The notes under the pieces: model-generated | Seen by the model: only the letters and a program-made list of their open reading frames with translations | What the model was told of the DNA's origin: nothing | Database searches by the model: none | Position numbers and translations under genes: made by a program | Assembly (NCBI GenBank): GCA_023395595.1 | Contig: JAEWYO010000038.1 | Location: 1-64,000, forward strand | DNA: 64,000 bases | Reading direction: 5' to 3' | From: Bacillota bacterium | GTDB lineage: Bacteria > Bacillota > Clostridia > Christensenellales > CAG-138 | In this document: positions 25,838 to 33,321 of the stretch, one piece after another | Numbering within the stretch: the first letter of the stretch is position 1 | Layout of the letters: each line of letters begins with the position of its first letter

Positions 25838-25870
25838 GAAAAGAAAATCCCGCCGGTTTTCTTCGGCGGG
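25838..25870 (-). terminator. Intrinsic terminator after the DUF368 gene
   Basis: On the minus strand CCCGCCG-AAGAAAAC-CGGCGGG forms a 7-bp GC stem, followed by ATTTTCTTTTC. It lies directly after the DUF368 stop and insulates the phoH operon. Confidence 0.85.
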
Positions 25871-25886
25871 AGTGTGTTGTGTGTGT

Positions 25887-26765
25887 TTATGCCTGTTGTC
25901 CGGATTCTTCGACATCCTGATTCGGCAGTTTCCCGCTCCAGCGATCCATGATGAACGCACCGGCGAATCCTGCCGCAGCGGCAAGAATGCAAAGCAGTGC
26001 CTCACCCCAGCCCGTAAACGAAACGGGAATGATCGGAATCGTAGACGCGATGACGAAGCCGATGACGCAGTAAAACGCGATTCCATAGTGCTTGTCAAAC
26101 AGATGGTTCACAAGACGGGCAAGCAACACCACCGTTGCGATGATCCCGATTGCAAACGGGATGAGCACACCAAAGTCCAGCGAGGCGATCCCTGCCGACA
26201 TCGGCTGATAGAGCCCAAGAAACATCAGCAGCGAAGAGGAGCTCATGCCGGGTACGATCAGGCTGATGCCCCAAAGCGCGCCGCAGAAGACATACCAGCC
26301 AAACGACGGCGTAACGGCGGTGGAAGTGCTGAGCTTAAGCGTATAGAAGAACCCAAGCAGCGCAACCGTGCTGATCGCAAGAGCGATCCACATACCCTTG
26401 GTCTTGCCGTTTTTTGCGCCTTCGCGCAGCAGTCCTGGGAATGTTCCGGCGATGAGTCCCACAAACAGGCTCACAACCGCAGGCCCGTTGAGTGAGAGCA
26501 GTTTTGCGATTGCACCGGCGAGGCCGACAAAACCGATAGCCCAACCGATTGCAATCGGGATAAACATCTTCCAATATAATTTGAGATTTTTCAAGGGGTG
26601 CGCCAGTACCGCCATCATCGGGCGATAGATGCCAAAAACCACGCAGAGCACACCGCCGGAAATGCCCGGCAGAATCGCGCCCGCGCCAATGATTGCGCCT
26701 TGAATCACCCGCACGACGAATTTTCGCAGGTTGGTGAAAACGGTTGGTCGTTTTTGTTCTTCCAT
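25887..26765 (-). CDS. DUF368 membrane protein, PopT-like polyprenyl-phosphate transporter
   Basis: Integral membrane protein of 292 aa with about eight helices. It contains the DUF368 repeats: IGAGAILPGISGGVLCVVFG near the N-terminus and GISLIVPGMSSSSLLMFLGLY in the second half, an internal duplication with conserved PG(I/M)S. DUF368 proteins were recently implicated (PopT) in recycling undecaprenyl phosphate across the membrane for wall synthesis; that role is transferred here by family. It is a single-gene unit with its own promoter and terminator, in an area with other envelope genes (M23, YkuD, sortase). Confidence 0.87.
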   Translation of the reverse strand: MEEQKRPTVFTNLRKFVVRVIQGAIIGAGAILPGISGGVLCVVFGIYRPMMAVLAHPLKNLKLYWKMFIPIAIGWAIGFVGLAGAIAKLLSLNGPAVVSLFVGLIAGTFPGLLREGAKNGKTKGMWIALAISTVALLGFFYTLKLSTSTAVTPSFGWYVFCGALWGISLIVPGMSSSSLLMFLGLYQPMSAGIASLDFGVLIPFAIGIIATVVLLARLVNHLFDKHYGIAFYCVIGFVIASTIPIIPVSFTGWGEALLCILAAAAGFAGAFIMDRWSGKLPNQDVEESGQQA

Positions 26766-26850
26766 CTTTGGTGCTTGCCTTTCGAGATATGTTGCCCAAT
26801 ACAGATTACAAACGCAACACAGCAGTGTATTTCAAAATCGTTCAAAAAAC

Positions 26851-26880
26851 AGTATATACTATTTCGCGTCGATAAGGCAA
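26851..26880 (-). promoter_or_regulatory. Promoter of the DUF368 gene
   Basis: On the minus strand TTGCCT (26875-26880) and TATACT (26851-26856) are spaced by 18 bases, about 85 bases upstream of the DUF368 start. Confidence 0.6.
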
Positions 26881-27153
26881 CCCGCTGGCACGATAAGTCA
26901 CAAGTTGTTACGTATCCATTCCTTCCGTTGGCGTATTTGGCTTATCCAATCCGATTCCGGTAGATCGATATAACGTTTATATCAAATATAACTAACTCAT
27001 ATCAAAGCTTCCTGCTCTGTTACATTCAATTCAAACTTCACGCAATATTTTCCCCAAACAGAAGAAATAATACACGTTTTTCGTGTAACTGTTGTCAAAC
27101 ATCACTGTTCTTCCTGTGGAAAAAATGTTTTTGATTTATACGCTTATTTGCGC

Positions 27154-27182
27154 TTTACAACAGTCAATATCATGCGTAGAAT
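27154..27182 (+). promoter_or_regulatory. Promoter of the surface protein gene
   Basis: TTTACA (27154-27159) and TAGAAT (27177-27182) are spaced by 17 bases, about 55 bases upstream of the ATG at 27238. A nearby TGTACAAT at about 27193-27200 is an alternative -10. Confidence 0.5.
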
Positions 27183-27237
27183 GGAGTTAATTTGTACAAT
27201 AGAATATAGTAATTTGCGCACTATTGGGGAGAATTCT

Positions 27238-28440
27238 ATGAAGAGAAGATTGTTTGCGTCATTGCTCGTTATTGTCATGGTGTTGTGTTTTGCCCCCGCC
27301 AAATCGCTGGCATATGCTTCCACGGAAAGCAAAATGCAGCTTGGCGCAAGTGGCATCAAGACCGACGACGAGGTCTATTTCGGCTCTTACGATGGAAGCG
27401 TAATCCCTTGGACCGTGCTATCGTCTTCCGCGCTTTCCGAAACATCCGTACCATCCGGAGCGAACGTATTGCCTCTTTTTTCCCGCAATTTACTCGGCCA
27501 TGTTCAGTTTCATGGCACGGTTTTCGGGCACTATTCTGATAGCACGCTGCGTACGACTATGGATACATTGTTTCTTGCATTCCCCGCGCAGGATCAAAGC
27601 GCGGTTGTGGATGCAACCCTTTCTGGTGGCAGCATGTATTCTGGTCAACCAGATCTGGCGAATCAAAAGCTCTTTCCTCTTTCATTAGAAGAAACATCTG
27701 TGTTTGATTCCACCTTAAACATTGCATACGACTCTGAAAGAGTAGCACGCAATTGGTGGTTGCGTACTTCCAGCGATGATAGCAACGCTTACAGCATATC
27801 CGATGTTGGGAGTAGCTACATAAACACGGTGCGAAGCGACTACGCAGTTCGTCCCGCGCTCTATCTGGATCAGTCCTCTGTGCTCTTCATCTCCGCAGCG
27901 TCCCGCGGAAAAGCCCTAAGCGGTTTCGGTTTAAGCTCCATCGCCACCGGATCTGTCGCCAAATGGAAACTGACGCTTTATGATAAGAATCGCGCGGGTT
28001 TCTCCATCAAAACAACCAAATATGAACCGTCTTCTATCTCCATCGATTACTCCGGTGCACTCACAGGGACAGATGAGTATCTTTCCGCGGTTATCGTCGA
28101 TGAAGGCAGCGTCGTTTACTATGGCCGCCTGCTTCAGTTGGACGGATCGACGCACGGTGCCTCTGGTCATGTTAGCATCGACATCCCTGCCGGTGTAACA
28201 CTTGATTCGAACACCACGCTTCGCCTGTTTAACGAACAATATCACAACGATTCCGTAGAGTCCCCAATCCTGACCGACTATTCCAGCGCACTCAGGAGTG
28301 TCACTCTTTCGGCAGAGATACCGGCAACTGGTGATTCCTCTACGCCTGTTCTTTGGTTTGGCATTGCGATTGCAGCGCTCATCGGGCTTGCGGGCAGTGC
28401 CGTCCTCTCTCGCAGAGCGATCCGAGCGCATCGAGCATAA
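27238..28440 (+). CDS. Cell-wall-anchored surface protein with DUF6273-like domain and IPATG sorting signal
   Basis: The ATG at 27238 (400 aa) follows GGGGAG at good spacing. Residues 1-28 are a signal peptide (MKRRLFASLLVIVMVLCFAP, AYA cleavage region). Residues 43-220 resemble DUF6273 of clostridial surface proteins: VYFGSYDGSVIPWTVLSS, NWWLRTSSDDSNAYSI and YAVRPALYLDQSSVLF. Residues 221-358 are beta-rich and unrecognised. The C-terminus is a sorting signal: IPATG (361-365), a hydrophobic stretch (VLWFGIAIAALIGLAGSAVL) and a basic tail (SRRAIRAHRA). The sortase gene follows directly. Codon use is AT-richer than in neighbours. The binding target is unknown. Confidence 0.85.
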   Translation: MKRRLFASLLVIVMVLCFAPAKSLAYASTESKMQLGASGIKTDDEVYFGSYDGSVIPWTVLSSSALSETSVPSGANVLPLFSRNLLGHVQFHGTVFGHYSDSTLRTTMDTLFLAFPAQDQSAVVDATLSGGSMYSGQPDLANQKLFPLSLEETSVFDSTLNIAYDSERVARNWWLRTSSDDSNAYSISDVGSSYINTVRSDYAVRPALYLDQSSVLFISAASRGKALSGFGLSSIATGSVAKWKLTLYDKNRAGFSIKTTKYEPSSISIDYSGALTGTDEYLSAVIVDEGSVVYYGRLLQLDGSTHGASGHVSIDIPAGVTLDSNTTLRLFNEQYHNDSVESPILTDYSSALRSVTLSAEIPATGDSSTPVLWFGIAIAALIGLAGSAVLSRRAIRAHRA

Positions 28441-28453
28441 GTAAGGAGTATTT

Positions 28454-28488
28454 CGATCCCGCTATCTTATTTAGCGGGATCGTTTTTT
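28454..28488 (+). terminator. Strong intrinsic terminator between the surface protein and sortase genes
   Basis: CGATCCCGCTA (28454-28464) and TAGCGGGATCG (28472-28482) form an 11-bp perfect stem with a 7-base loop, followed by T6 (28483-28488). It begins only 13 bases after the surface protein stop and ends eight bases before the sortase ATG, with an AAGGAG Shine-Dalgarno-like sequence just in front of the hairpin (28443-28448). Confidence 0.9.
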
Positions 28489-28495
28489 GTGGAAC

Positions 28496-29317
28496 ATGAA
28501 ACCCGAATTCTCAAAGCATAAAAAGAAACACAAGAAGATACAAAAGCGCTTGCTATTGATGCTAAACGGTGTGCTGCTGTTGGCGTTGGTCGTCTCCAGC
28601 ATCCACTTGATCATCACGTATACTTCTTATCAAAGAAGCGCAAAGGCCTACCAATCCTTGAACGAAGCTGCGCTCTCTACACCAACACCTTCACCTGCCA
28701 GCCAAGTCGATGACGCATCTCCTTCGCCAGAAGTCCAGATTGAAGTGCCGGTAACCATCAATTGGACAACGCTGCGTGATCAAAACAAAGAAATCGTCGC
28801 TTGGCTATATTGTCAAGATACACCAATCAATTATCCAGTGACGCAGAGTGACAACAACAGTTATTACTTGACGCATAACGCCAGCAAGCAGAAAGACGAG
28901 GCTGGTTCGCTGTTTCTTGATTGCAGAAATGACATCGGTCCCGGCGCGGCGAACATCATCATCTACGGGCACAGGCGAAACGATCGCTCCATGTTCGGTT
29001 CTCTGGTCAAGTTTTCAGATCAAAAGTATCTGGCCAAACATCCGAACATGTTTCTTCTAACGCCGGAGCATAGTTATCTAGTCGAACTGTTTGCCTGCCG
29101 TACGGTTCACGGCACAGAAAAAAACTTCGAGACGCAGTTTGATCAAGAAACCCGCTTCCTTTCTTATGTGAACAAAGCGATCAATCAGTCGTATTGGCCG
29201 ACACAGATTCAAATCAGTGCGGAAGATACTATACTTACACTCGCTACTTGTTCCCGGTATGACGGAGCAGATGGCGCGCGTCTGTTGTTGCATGGGAAAT
29301 TAGTACCAATCGATTAA
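28496..29317 (+). CDS. Class B-like sortase
   Basis: Transpeptidase that links LPxTG-like proteins to peptidoglycan. Counted from the ATG at 28496 (273 aa), residues 1-18 are strongly basic, 19-45 are a membrane anchor (LLLMLNGVLLLALVVSS), then a Pro/Thr/Ser linker. The catalytic domain has AWLYCQDTPINYPVTQSDN, the His in IIIYGHRRNDRSMFG (His159), the nucleophile in LTLATCSRYDGADGARL (Cys252) and Arg262, the class B arrangement. Start choice is open: a TTG at 28487 is in frame, and the ATG has no good Shine-Dalgarno. It directly follows the IPATG protein, its likely substrate; Clostridioides difficile SrtB recognises (S/P)PxTG. Confidence 0.88.
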   Translation: MKPEFSKHKKKHKKIQKRLLLMLNGVLLLALVVSSIHLIITYTSYQRSAKAYQSLNEAALSTPTPSPASQVDDASPSPEVQIEVPVTINWTTLRDQNKEIVAWLYCQDTPINYPVTQSDNNSYYLTHNASKQKDEAGSLFLDCRNDIGPGAANIIIYGHRRNDRSMFGSLVKFSDQKYLAKHPNMFLLTPEHSYLVELFACRTVHGTEKNFETQFDQETRFLSYVNKAINQSYWPTQIQISAEDTILTLATCSRYDGADGARLLLHGKLVPID

Positions 29318-29366
29318 TCGCTACACAAACTGAATGGATACACCGGCGTTCGCAAAGCCTGTTCTC

Positions 29367-29396
29367 TTGCACGCGCGCAATTTTATATGATATAAT
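29367..29396 (+). promoter_or_regulatory. Promoter of dapL-tmk
   Basis: TTGCAC (29367-29372) and a perfect TATAAT (29391-29396) are spaced by 18 bases. The start would be near 29403, about 24 bases before the dapL TTG. Confidence 0.75.
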
Positions 29397-29426
29397 GCCT
29401 TGATTTAGACATTGGGAGGCTTGGTT

Positions 29427-30659
29427 TTGTTTACTGCAAACGGATTTTACTCGCAGCTCCACGGCAGCTATCTTTTCTACGAAGTCGGTAAGCGCGCGGC
29501 AGCGTTTGCCAAGGCACATCCCGAAGCAAAGATCATTCGCATGGGCATTGGCGATGTCACACGCCCGCTGGTTCCGGCGGTGGTGGACGCCATGCACAAA
29601 GCGGTGGACGATATGTCCAAAGCCGAAACTTTCCATGGTTACGGTCCGGACTTTGGCTATGAGTTTTTACGCGAGGCGATCCTCCGGCGGGACTATACCG
29701 CGCGCGGCGTTTCCCTCGATCTGGACGAAATCTTCGTTTCCGATGGCGCAAAGTGCGACGTTGGCAACATTCAAGAGATCTTCTCGCAGGAGTGCGTCGT
29801 CGCGGTGACCGACCCCGTCTACCCCGTCTATGTGGATACAAACGTGATGAGTGGACGCGGCGGCAACTATGACGAAACAAAAGGCGGCTACCAGAAGATC
29901 GTATACATGCCCGGCTCGGAAGCAAACGGTTTTGTTGCCGCGTTGCCGACCCAGCGTGTGGACGTGATGTATCTCTGCTTCCCGAACAACCCCACGGGCG
30001 TGACCCTCACCAAAGAACAGCTCAAGGTCTATGTGGACTATGCCCGCGCAAACGGCACACTGATTCTCTACGATTCGGCCTATGAATCCTACATCTCTGA
30101 ACCGAACATTCCGCACAGCATCTATGAAGTAGAAGGCGCAAAGGAATGCGCAATCGAGTTTCGTTCCATGTCCAAGACCGCGGGCTTTACCGGCACGCGC
30201 TGCGCCTACACCGTCGTGCCCAAGGCGCTGGTCTTTAAGGACAGTTTTGGCAATGACGTACACCTGCGCGACCTCTGGGCACGCCGGGTTTCGACGAAGT
30301 TTAACGGCGTTTCCTATATCACCCAGCGCGGTGCGGAAGCGGCTTACAGCCCTGAGGGCAACGCACAGATTATGGACGTTGTTGCGGACTACATGGAAAA
30401 CGCACGCATCATCCGCGAAGGGCTGCAAAAGGCGGGCTACACTGTGTTCGGCGGCATCAACGCGCCTTACATCTGGCTCAAGGTGCCGCATGGAGACAGT
30501 TGGCGGTTTTATGACGAGCTGCTCAGCCGCCACCACATCATCGGCACGCCCGGCGAAGGGTTTGGTGCCGCTGGCGAAGGGTATTTCCGCATGACGGCGT
30601 TTGCCACGCGGGAGAACACACTGGAAGCCACGGAGCGCATTCAGAAAGGTTCGCTATGA
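29427..30659 (+). CDS. dapL: LL-diaminopimelate aminotransferase
   Basis: Converts tetrahydrodipicolinate directly to LL-diaminopimelate, the one-step shortcut in lysine and peptidoglycan precursor synthesis. I choose a TTG start at 29427 (MFTANGFYSQLHGSYLF, 410 aa) with GGGAGG seven bases before it; this matches the usual start and length of DapL. PLP-fold features are CFPNNPTGVTLT, LILYDSAYESYIS and the Schiff-base Lys in SMSKTAGFTGTRCAY; TFHGYGPDFGYEFLREAI is typical of the family. The tmk gene overlaps its stop by ATGA. Confidence 0.93.
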   Translation: MFTANGFYSQLHGSYLFYEVGKRAAAFAKAHPEAKIIRMGIGDVTRPLVPAVVDAMHKAVDDMSKAETFHGYGPDFGYEFLREAILRRDYTARGVSLDLDEIFVSDGAKCDVGNIQEIFSQECVVAVTDPVYPVYVDTNVMSGRGGNYDETKGGYQKIVYMPGSEANGFVAALPTQRVDVMYLCFPNNPTGVTLTKEQLKVYVDYARANGTLILYDSAYESYISEPNIPHSIYEVEGAKECAIEFRSMSKTAGFTGTRCAYTVVPKALVFKDSFGNDVHLRDLWARRVSTKFNGVSYITQRGAEAAYSPEGNAQIMDVVADYMENARIIREGLQKAGYTVFGGINAPYIWLKVPHGDSWRFYDELLSRHHIIGTPGEGFGAAGEGYFRMTAFATRENTLEATERIQKGSL

Positions 30660-31324
30660 CGAAGATCATCGCGTTCGAAGGTATCGACGGAACGGGAAAA
30701 ACCGTCCAGCTGCAGCGGCTCTATGAGCGGCTGATCGCGGACGGGCGCTATCACGTGCAGACGCTCTCGTTTCCGATGTACGACACCTTTTTTGGCGCAG
30801 AATGCGGCAGGCTCCTTTCCGGCAGCGGCGGCGTGCGCGCAAACGAGGTGGACGGCAAGAGCATGGCGCTGTGGTATGCGTTGGATCGGTTTGAGGCGTT
30901 TCGCGATCTCGACTACTCCGGCGCGGACGTACTGCTCATCAACCGCTATATCCTGAGCAACGCGGTCTACCAGTCCGTGCGTGATTGCGACCTCGACAAA
31001 CCCGATCTGCTGGAGTTTGTGATCGAGCTGGAGCACGAGCATTTTCGCATTCCGCGCGCGGATGCACACATCGTGCTGGATATGAATCCCGAGAATGCCT
31101 ATGAAAACGTTGGGAAAAAAGGCTATCGGGACTACGTTGGCGACCAACCGGATATCTACGAAGCGCTGCCGGATATTCAAAAGCGTGCAAGGCAAAAGTA
31201 TATCGAGTATGCCAAGCGCATGCCCGGCATCCACATCATCCCCTGCATGGAGCAAAACAAGCTCAAGAGCATCGAAGCAATCGGCGAACTGATCGATCGG
31301 GAACTCGCGTTCCTGCTCGAATAA
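30656..31324 (+). CDS. tmk: Thymidylate kinase-like nucleoside monophosphate kinase
   Basis: Predicted to phosphorylate dTMP to dTDP. The 222-aa protein has the P-loop FEGIDGTGKTVQLQRLYE at its N-terminus. The usual DRY-x-x-S-x-x-AYQ thymidylate-binding segment appears as INRYILSNAVYQ, with Asn for the Asp. A LID-like region follows (ENAYENVGKKGYRDYVGDQPD). Some clostridial proteins of this type are annotated as deoxynucleoside kinases, so dTMP specificity is likely but not proven. The start overlaps the dapL stop (ATGA), so the two are translated together. Confidence 0.82.
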   Translation: MTKIIAFEGIDGTGKTVQLQRLYERLIADGRYHVQTLSFPMYDTFFGAECGRLLSGSGGVRANEVDGKSMALWYALDRFEAFRDLDYSGADVLLINRYILSNAVYQSVRDCDLDKPDLLEFVIELEHEHFRIPRADAHIVLDMNPENAYENVGKKGYRDYVGDQPDIYEALPDIQKRARQKYIEYAKRMPGIHIIPCMEQNKLKSIEAIGELIDRELAFLLE

Positions 31325-31339
31325 TTCTGGATTCAATCC

Positions 31340-31384
31340 ATCCGTTTGACGATCACTTGAACGGATGCTTGAAGATATTCAAGC
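31340..31384 (+). other. Two adjacent hairpins in the pfk leader
   Basis: ATCCGTT ... AACGGAT (31340-31366) and GCTTGAA-GATA-TTCAAGC (31367-31384) are back-to-back inverted repeats between tmk and the phosphofructokinase gene. Neither is followed by a U-run, so they are not terminators; they may be a processing or mRNA-stability element. Confidence 0.35.
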
Positions 31385-31422
31385 AACATATTAAGAGAAG
31401 GATTCAATTAGGAGGTAACAAC

Positions 31423-32484
31423 ATGCGCAAAATTGGTATTCTCACGGGCGGCGGAGACTGCCCCGGTCTGAACGCGGTTATCCGTGGCGTCGTCGAGGAA
31501 TGTGCGGCGGCAGGCATCGAAGTGTATGGCTTTTCGGCTGGTTGGCGCGGCGCGCTCACCGGTGAAGGCCGCTGGCTCACCCTCAAGGACGTGGAAGGAC
31601 TGCAGACCCAGGGCGGCACGATTCTCGAGAGCAGCCGCACGAACGTCATGAAGGAAAAGGACGGCCCGGAGCGCGTCCGCAAGACCCTCGAAAGCCTCGG
31701 CCTCGAAGGCATGGTTGCCATCGGCGGCGATGACACGTTGGGCGTTGCCAACAAGCTCACGAAGATGGGCATGAAGATGATCGGCGTGCCGAAGACCATC
31801 GACAACGATCTCTCCTGCACCGACTATACCTTTGGTTTTGACACGGCGAGCAACATCGCCATGGATTGCATCGACCGTCTGCACACCACCGCTGCTTCCC
31901 ACGCGCGCTGCTTCGTCGTGGAGTGCATGGGCCGCCACACCGGCTGGATCGCGGTTCAGGCGGGTCTTGCCGCAGACGCGAACCTGATCCTGATTCCGGA
32001 GTTCCCCAAGACCTTCGAAGAAGTCATGCAAGTGATCCGCGCGCGCTATGTCAAAGGCCAGCGCCACACGATCATCGCGGTTGCGGAAGGCTTCGAGCTC
32101 AAGGGCGAAGTGGAAGAAAACGTCGGTCTCGACGCGTTCGGCAACAAGCTGCTGCTCGAAAAAGAAATCGCAAAGACGCTGGCGGATCGCATTGAGAAGG
32201 CCATGCGCGCAGACGAGTCCCTCGACGAGAAGCGCAAGTATTTCGAGTGCCGCTCGGTCGTTCTGGGTCACATTCAGCGCGGCGGTTCCCCCTCTTGCTT
32301 CGACCGCGTGCTCGGCACGCGTCTCGGCTTCAAGGCGGGCGAGCTGGTTGTCACCGAGCAGTACGGCAACATGGTTGCGCTCCAGGGCACTTCCATCGTC
32401 ACCGCCGACCTCGACAAAGCAGTCACCGAACGCAAGGAAGTGGATTGGGACTTCTACAAGTCCATCTCGATCCTTTTCAAATAA
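31423..32484 (+). CDS. pfp: Phosphofructokinase, probably pyrophosphate-dependent
   Basis: Phosphorylates fructose 6-phosphate to fructose 1,6-bisphosphate. The ATG at 31423 (353 aa) follows AGGAGG. PFK motifs are ILTGGGDCPGLNAVIRG, GVPKTIDNDLSCTDYTFGFDT, VECMGRHTGWIA and LGHIQRGGSPSCFDR. The two residues that separate donors in this family are of the PPi type: Asp104 in GGDDT (Gly in ATP enzymes) and Lys124 in PKTIDND (Gly in ATP enzymes), by coincidence at the same numbers as in E. coli PfkA. It is followed by a terminator and may stand alone or be read from dapL-tmk. PPi dependence is inferred from these residues. Confidence 0.88.
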   Translation: MRKIGILTGGGDCPGLNAVIRGVVEECAAAGIEVYGFSAGWRGALTGEGRWLTLKDVEGLQTQGGTILESSRTNVMKEKDGPERVRKTLESLGLEGMVAIGGDDTLGVANKLTKMGMKMIGVPKTIDNDLSCTDYTFGFDTASNIAMDCIDRLHTTAASHARCFVVECMGRHTGWIAVQAGLAADANLILIPEFPKTFEEVMQVIRARYVKGQRHTIIAVAEGFELKGEVEENVGLDAFGNKLLLEKEIAKTLADRIEKAMRADESLDEKRKYFECRSVVLGHIQRGGSPSCFDRVLGTRLGFKAGELVVTEQYGNMVALQGTSIVTADLDKAVTERKEVDWDFYKSISILFK

Positions 32485-32502
32485 CAATAACAAGCAACAA
32501 AC

Positions 32503-32532
32503 AAGCGGGCGGGGTTTTCCCCGTCCGCTTTA
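32503..32532. terminator. Bidirectional terminator between pfp and the nitrilase gene
   Basis: AAGCGGGCGGGG-TTTT-CCCCGTCCGCTT is a 12-bp stem with one G-T pair, followed by TTACTTTATT on the plus strand and by GTTTGTTG on the minus strand. It lies between two convergent stop codons. Confidence 0.75.
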
Positions 32533-33306
32533 CTTTATTAACATATCGGAAATGTGTTTTCTTCCTTTTGCAGCGAATGAAATTTGTGTTCCTTTTTCTA
32601 ACTCATATATCAACAGTTCTTCATTATGCCGAGGCAACTCTGAAACTACGGAACCATTCTGATCAATTGCCATAGTTGGAGCAGTTTGACTTTTCGTGGC
32701 GCTATTGACGCTAAGAATTGGAAAAACATTTTCAACAGCACGTGTTCTTAAATGCGCTTTTATCAAATCAAATCGTTCCATTGAGTCATCAGTTGAGGTA
32801 TCACAAAACAATACAGCCGCACAAACCACATTTTTGCGGTATAACTCGCGGAAATACTCAGGAAAACGAACTTCATAGCAAATTCGAACGCCAACTCGAA
32901 ATCCATCGATTTCGACTATGCCATCGCCAATTTCTCCAGAAGAAAAGTTATCCATATCCCAGCCCCAAAGTGCTCTTTTACGATATATCGTTTCTGCTTT
33001 TTTGCCGGGTTTAATAAGAACGGCGCTATTATAATACTTTCCTTCTGAATACTCAGCTGTACCAACCACAACGTGTAAATTGCTGTCTGATGCAAGCTTT
33101 TCCAAATCGTTTATTGAGCGTTCTACCCATTGAAAATCAATCTCTTTGATCGTATATGTTTCTTTTGGATACCCTGTCAGCGCACATTCAGGTAGAATTA
33201 GCAAATTTACGTCATTCGAGGTAGCCTTGTTAACCGCAGATTTAATATGCGTCATATTTTCATTGAGATTGTCTGATACTTCAAACTGATATACTCCGAT
33301 ATTCAT
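32530..33306 (-). CDS. Carbon-nitrogen (nitrilase-family) hydrolase
   Basis: Amidase or nitrilase-superfamily enzyme of 258 aa. The catalytic triad is visible: Glu40 in LILPECALTG, Lys110 in IYRKRALWG and Cys143 in RICYEVRFPEYF. Substrate cannot be told from sequence. The gene is clearly AT-richer than its neighbours and uses many A/T-ending codons, pointing to recent acquisition. It begins 15 bases after the ABC transporter stop with a weak ribosome binding site (AGG), so it depends on transcription from that operon. Confidence 0.88.
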   Translation of the reverse strand: MNIGVYQFEVSDNLNENMTHIKSAVNKATSNDVNLLILPECALTGYPKETYTIKEIDFQWVERSINDLEKLASDSNLHVVVGTAEYSEGKYYNSAVLIKPGKKAETIYRKRALWGWDMDNFSSGEIGDGIVEIDGFRVGVRICYEVRFPEYFRELYRKNVVCAAVLFCDTSTDDSMERFDLIKAHLRTRAVENVFPILSVNSATKSQTAPTMAIDQNGSVVSELPRHNEELLIYELEKGTQISFAAKGRKHISDMLIK

Positions 33307-33321
33307 ACATACCTGCTAATT

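Larger units (their letters stand above)
26766..27237. other. AT-rich 472-bp intergenic region with divergent promoters
   Basis: Between the DUF368 gene (minus) and the surface protein gene (plus) I see no convincing ORF or RNA gene. It holds a minus-strand promoter at 26851-26880 and a plus-strand promoter at 27154-27182. The middle (about 26960-27130) is clearly AT-richer than the flanking chromosome and includes the small hairpin ACACG-TTTTT-CGTGT at about 27072-27086 without a clear role. Confidence 0.5.
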
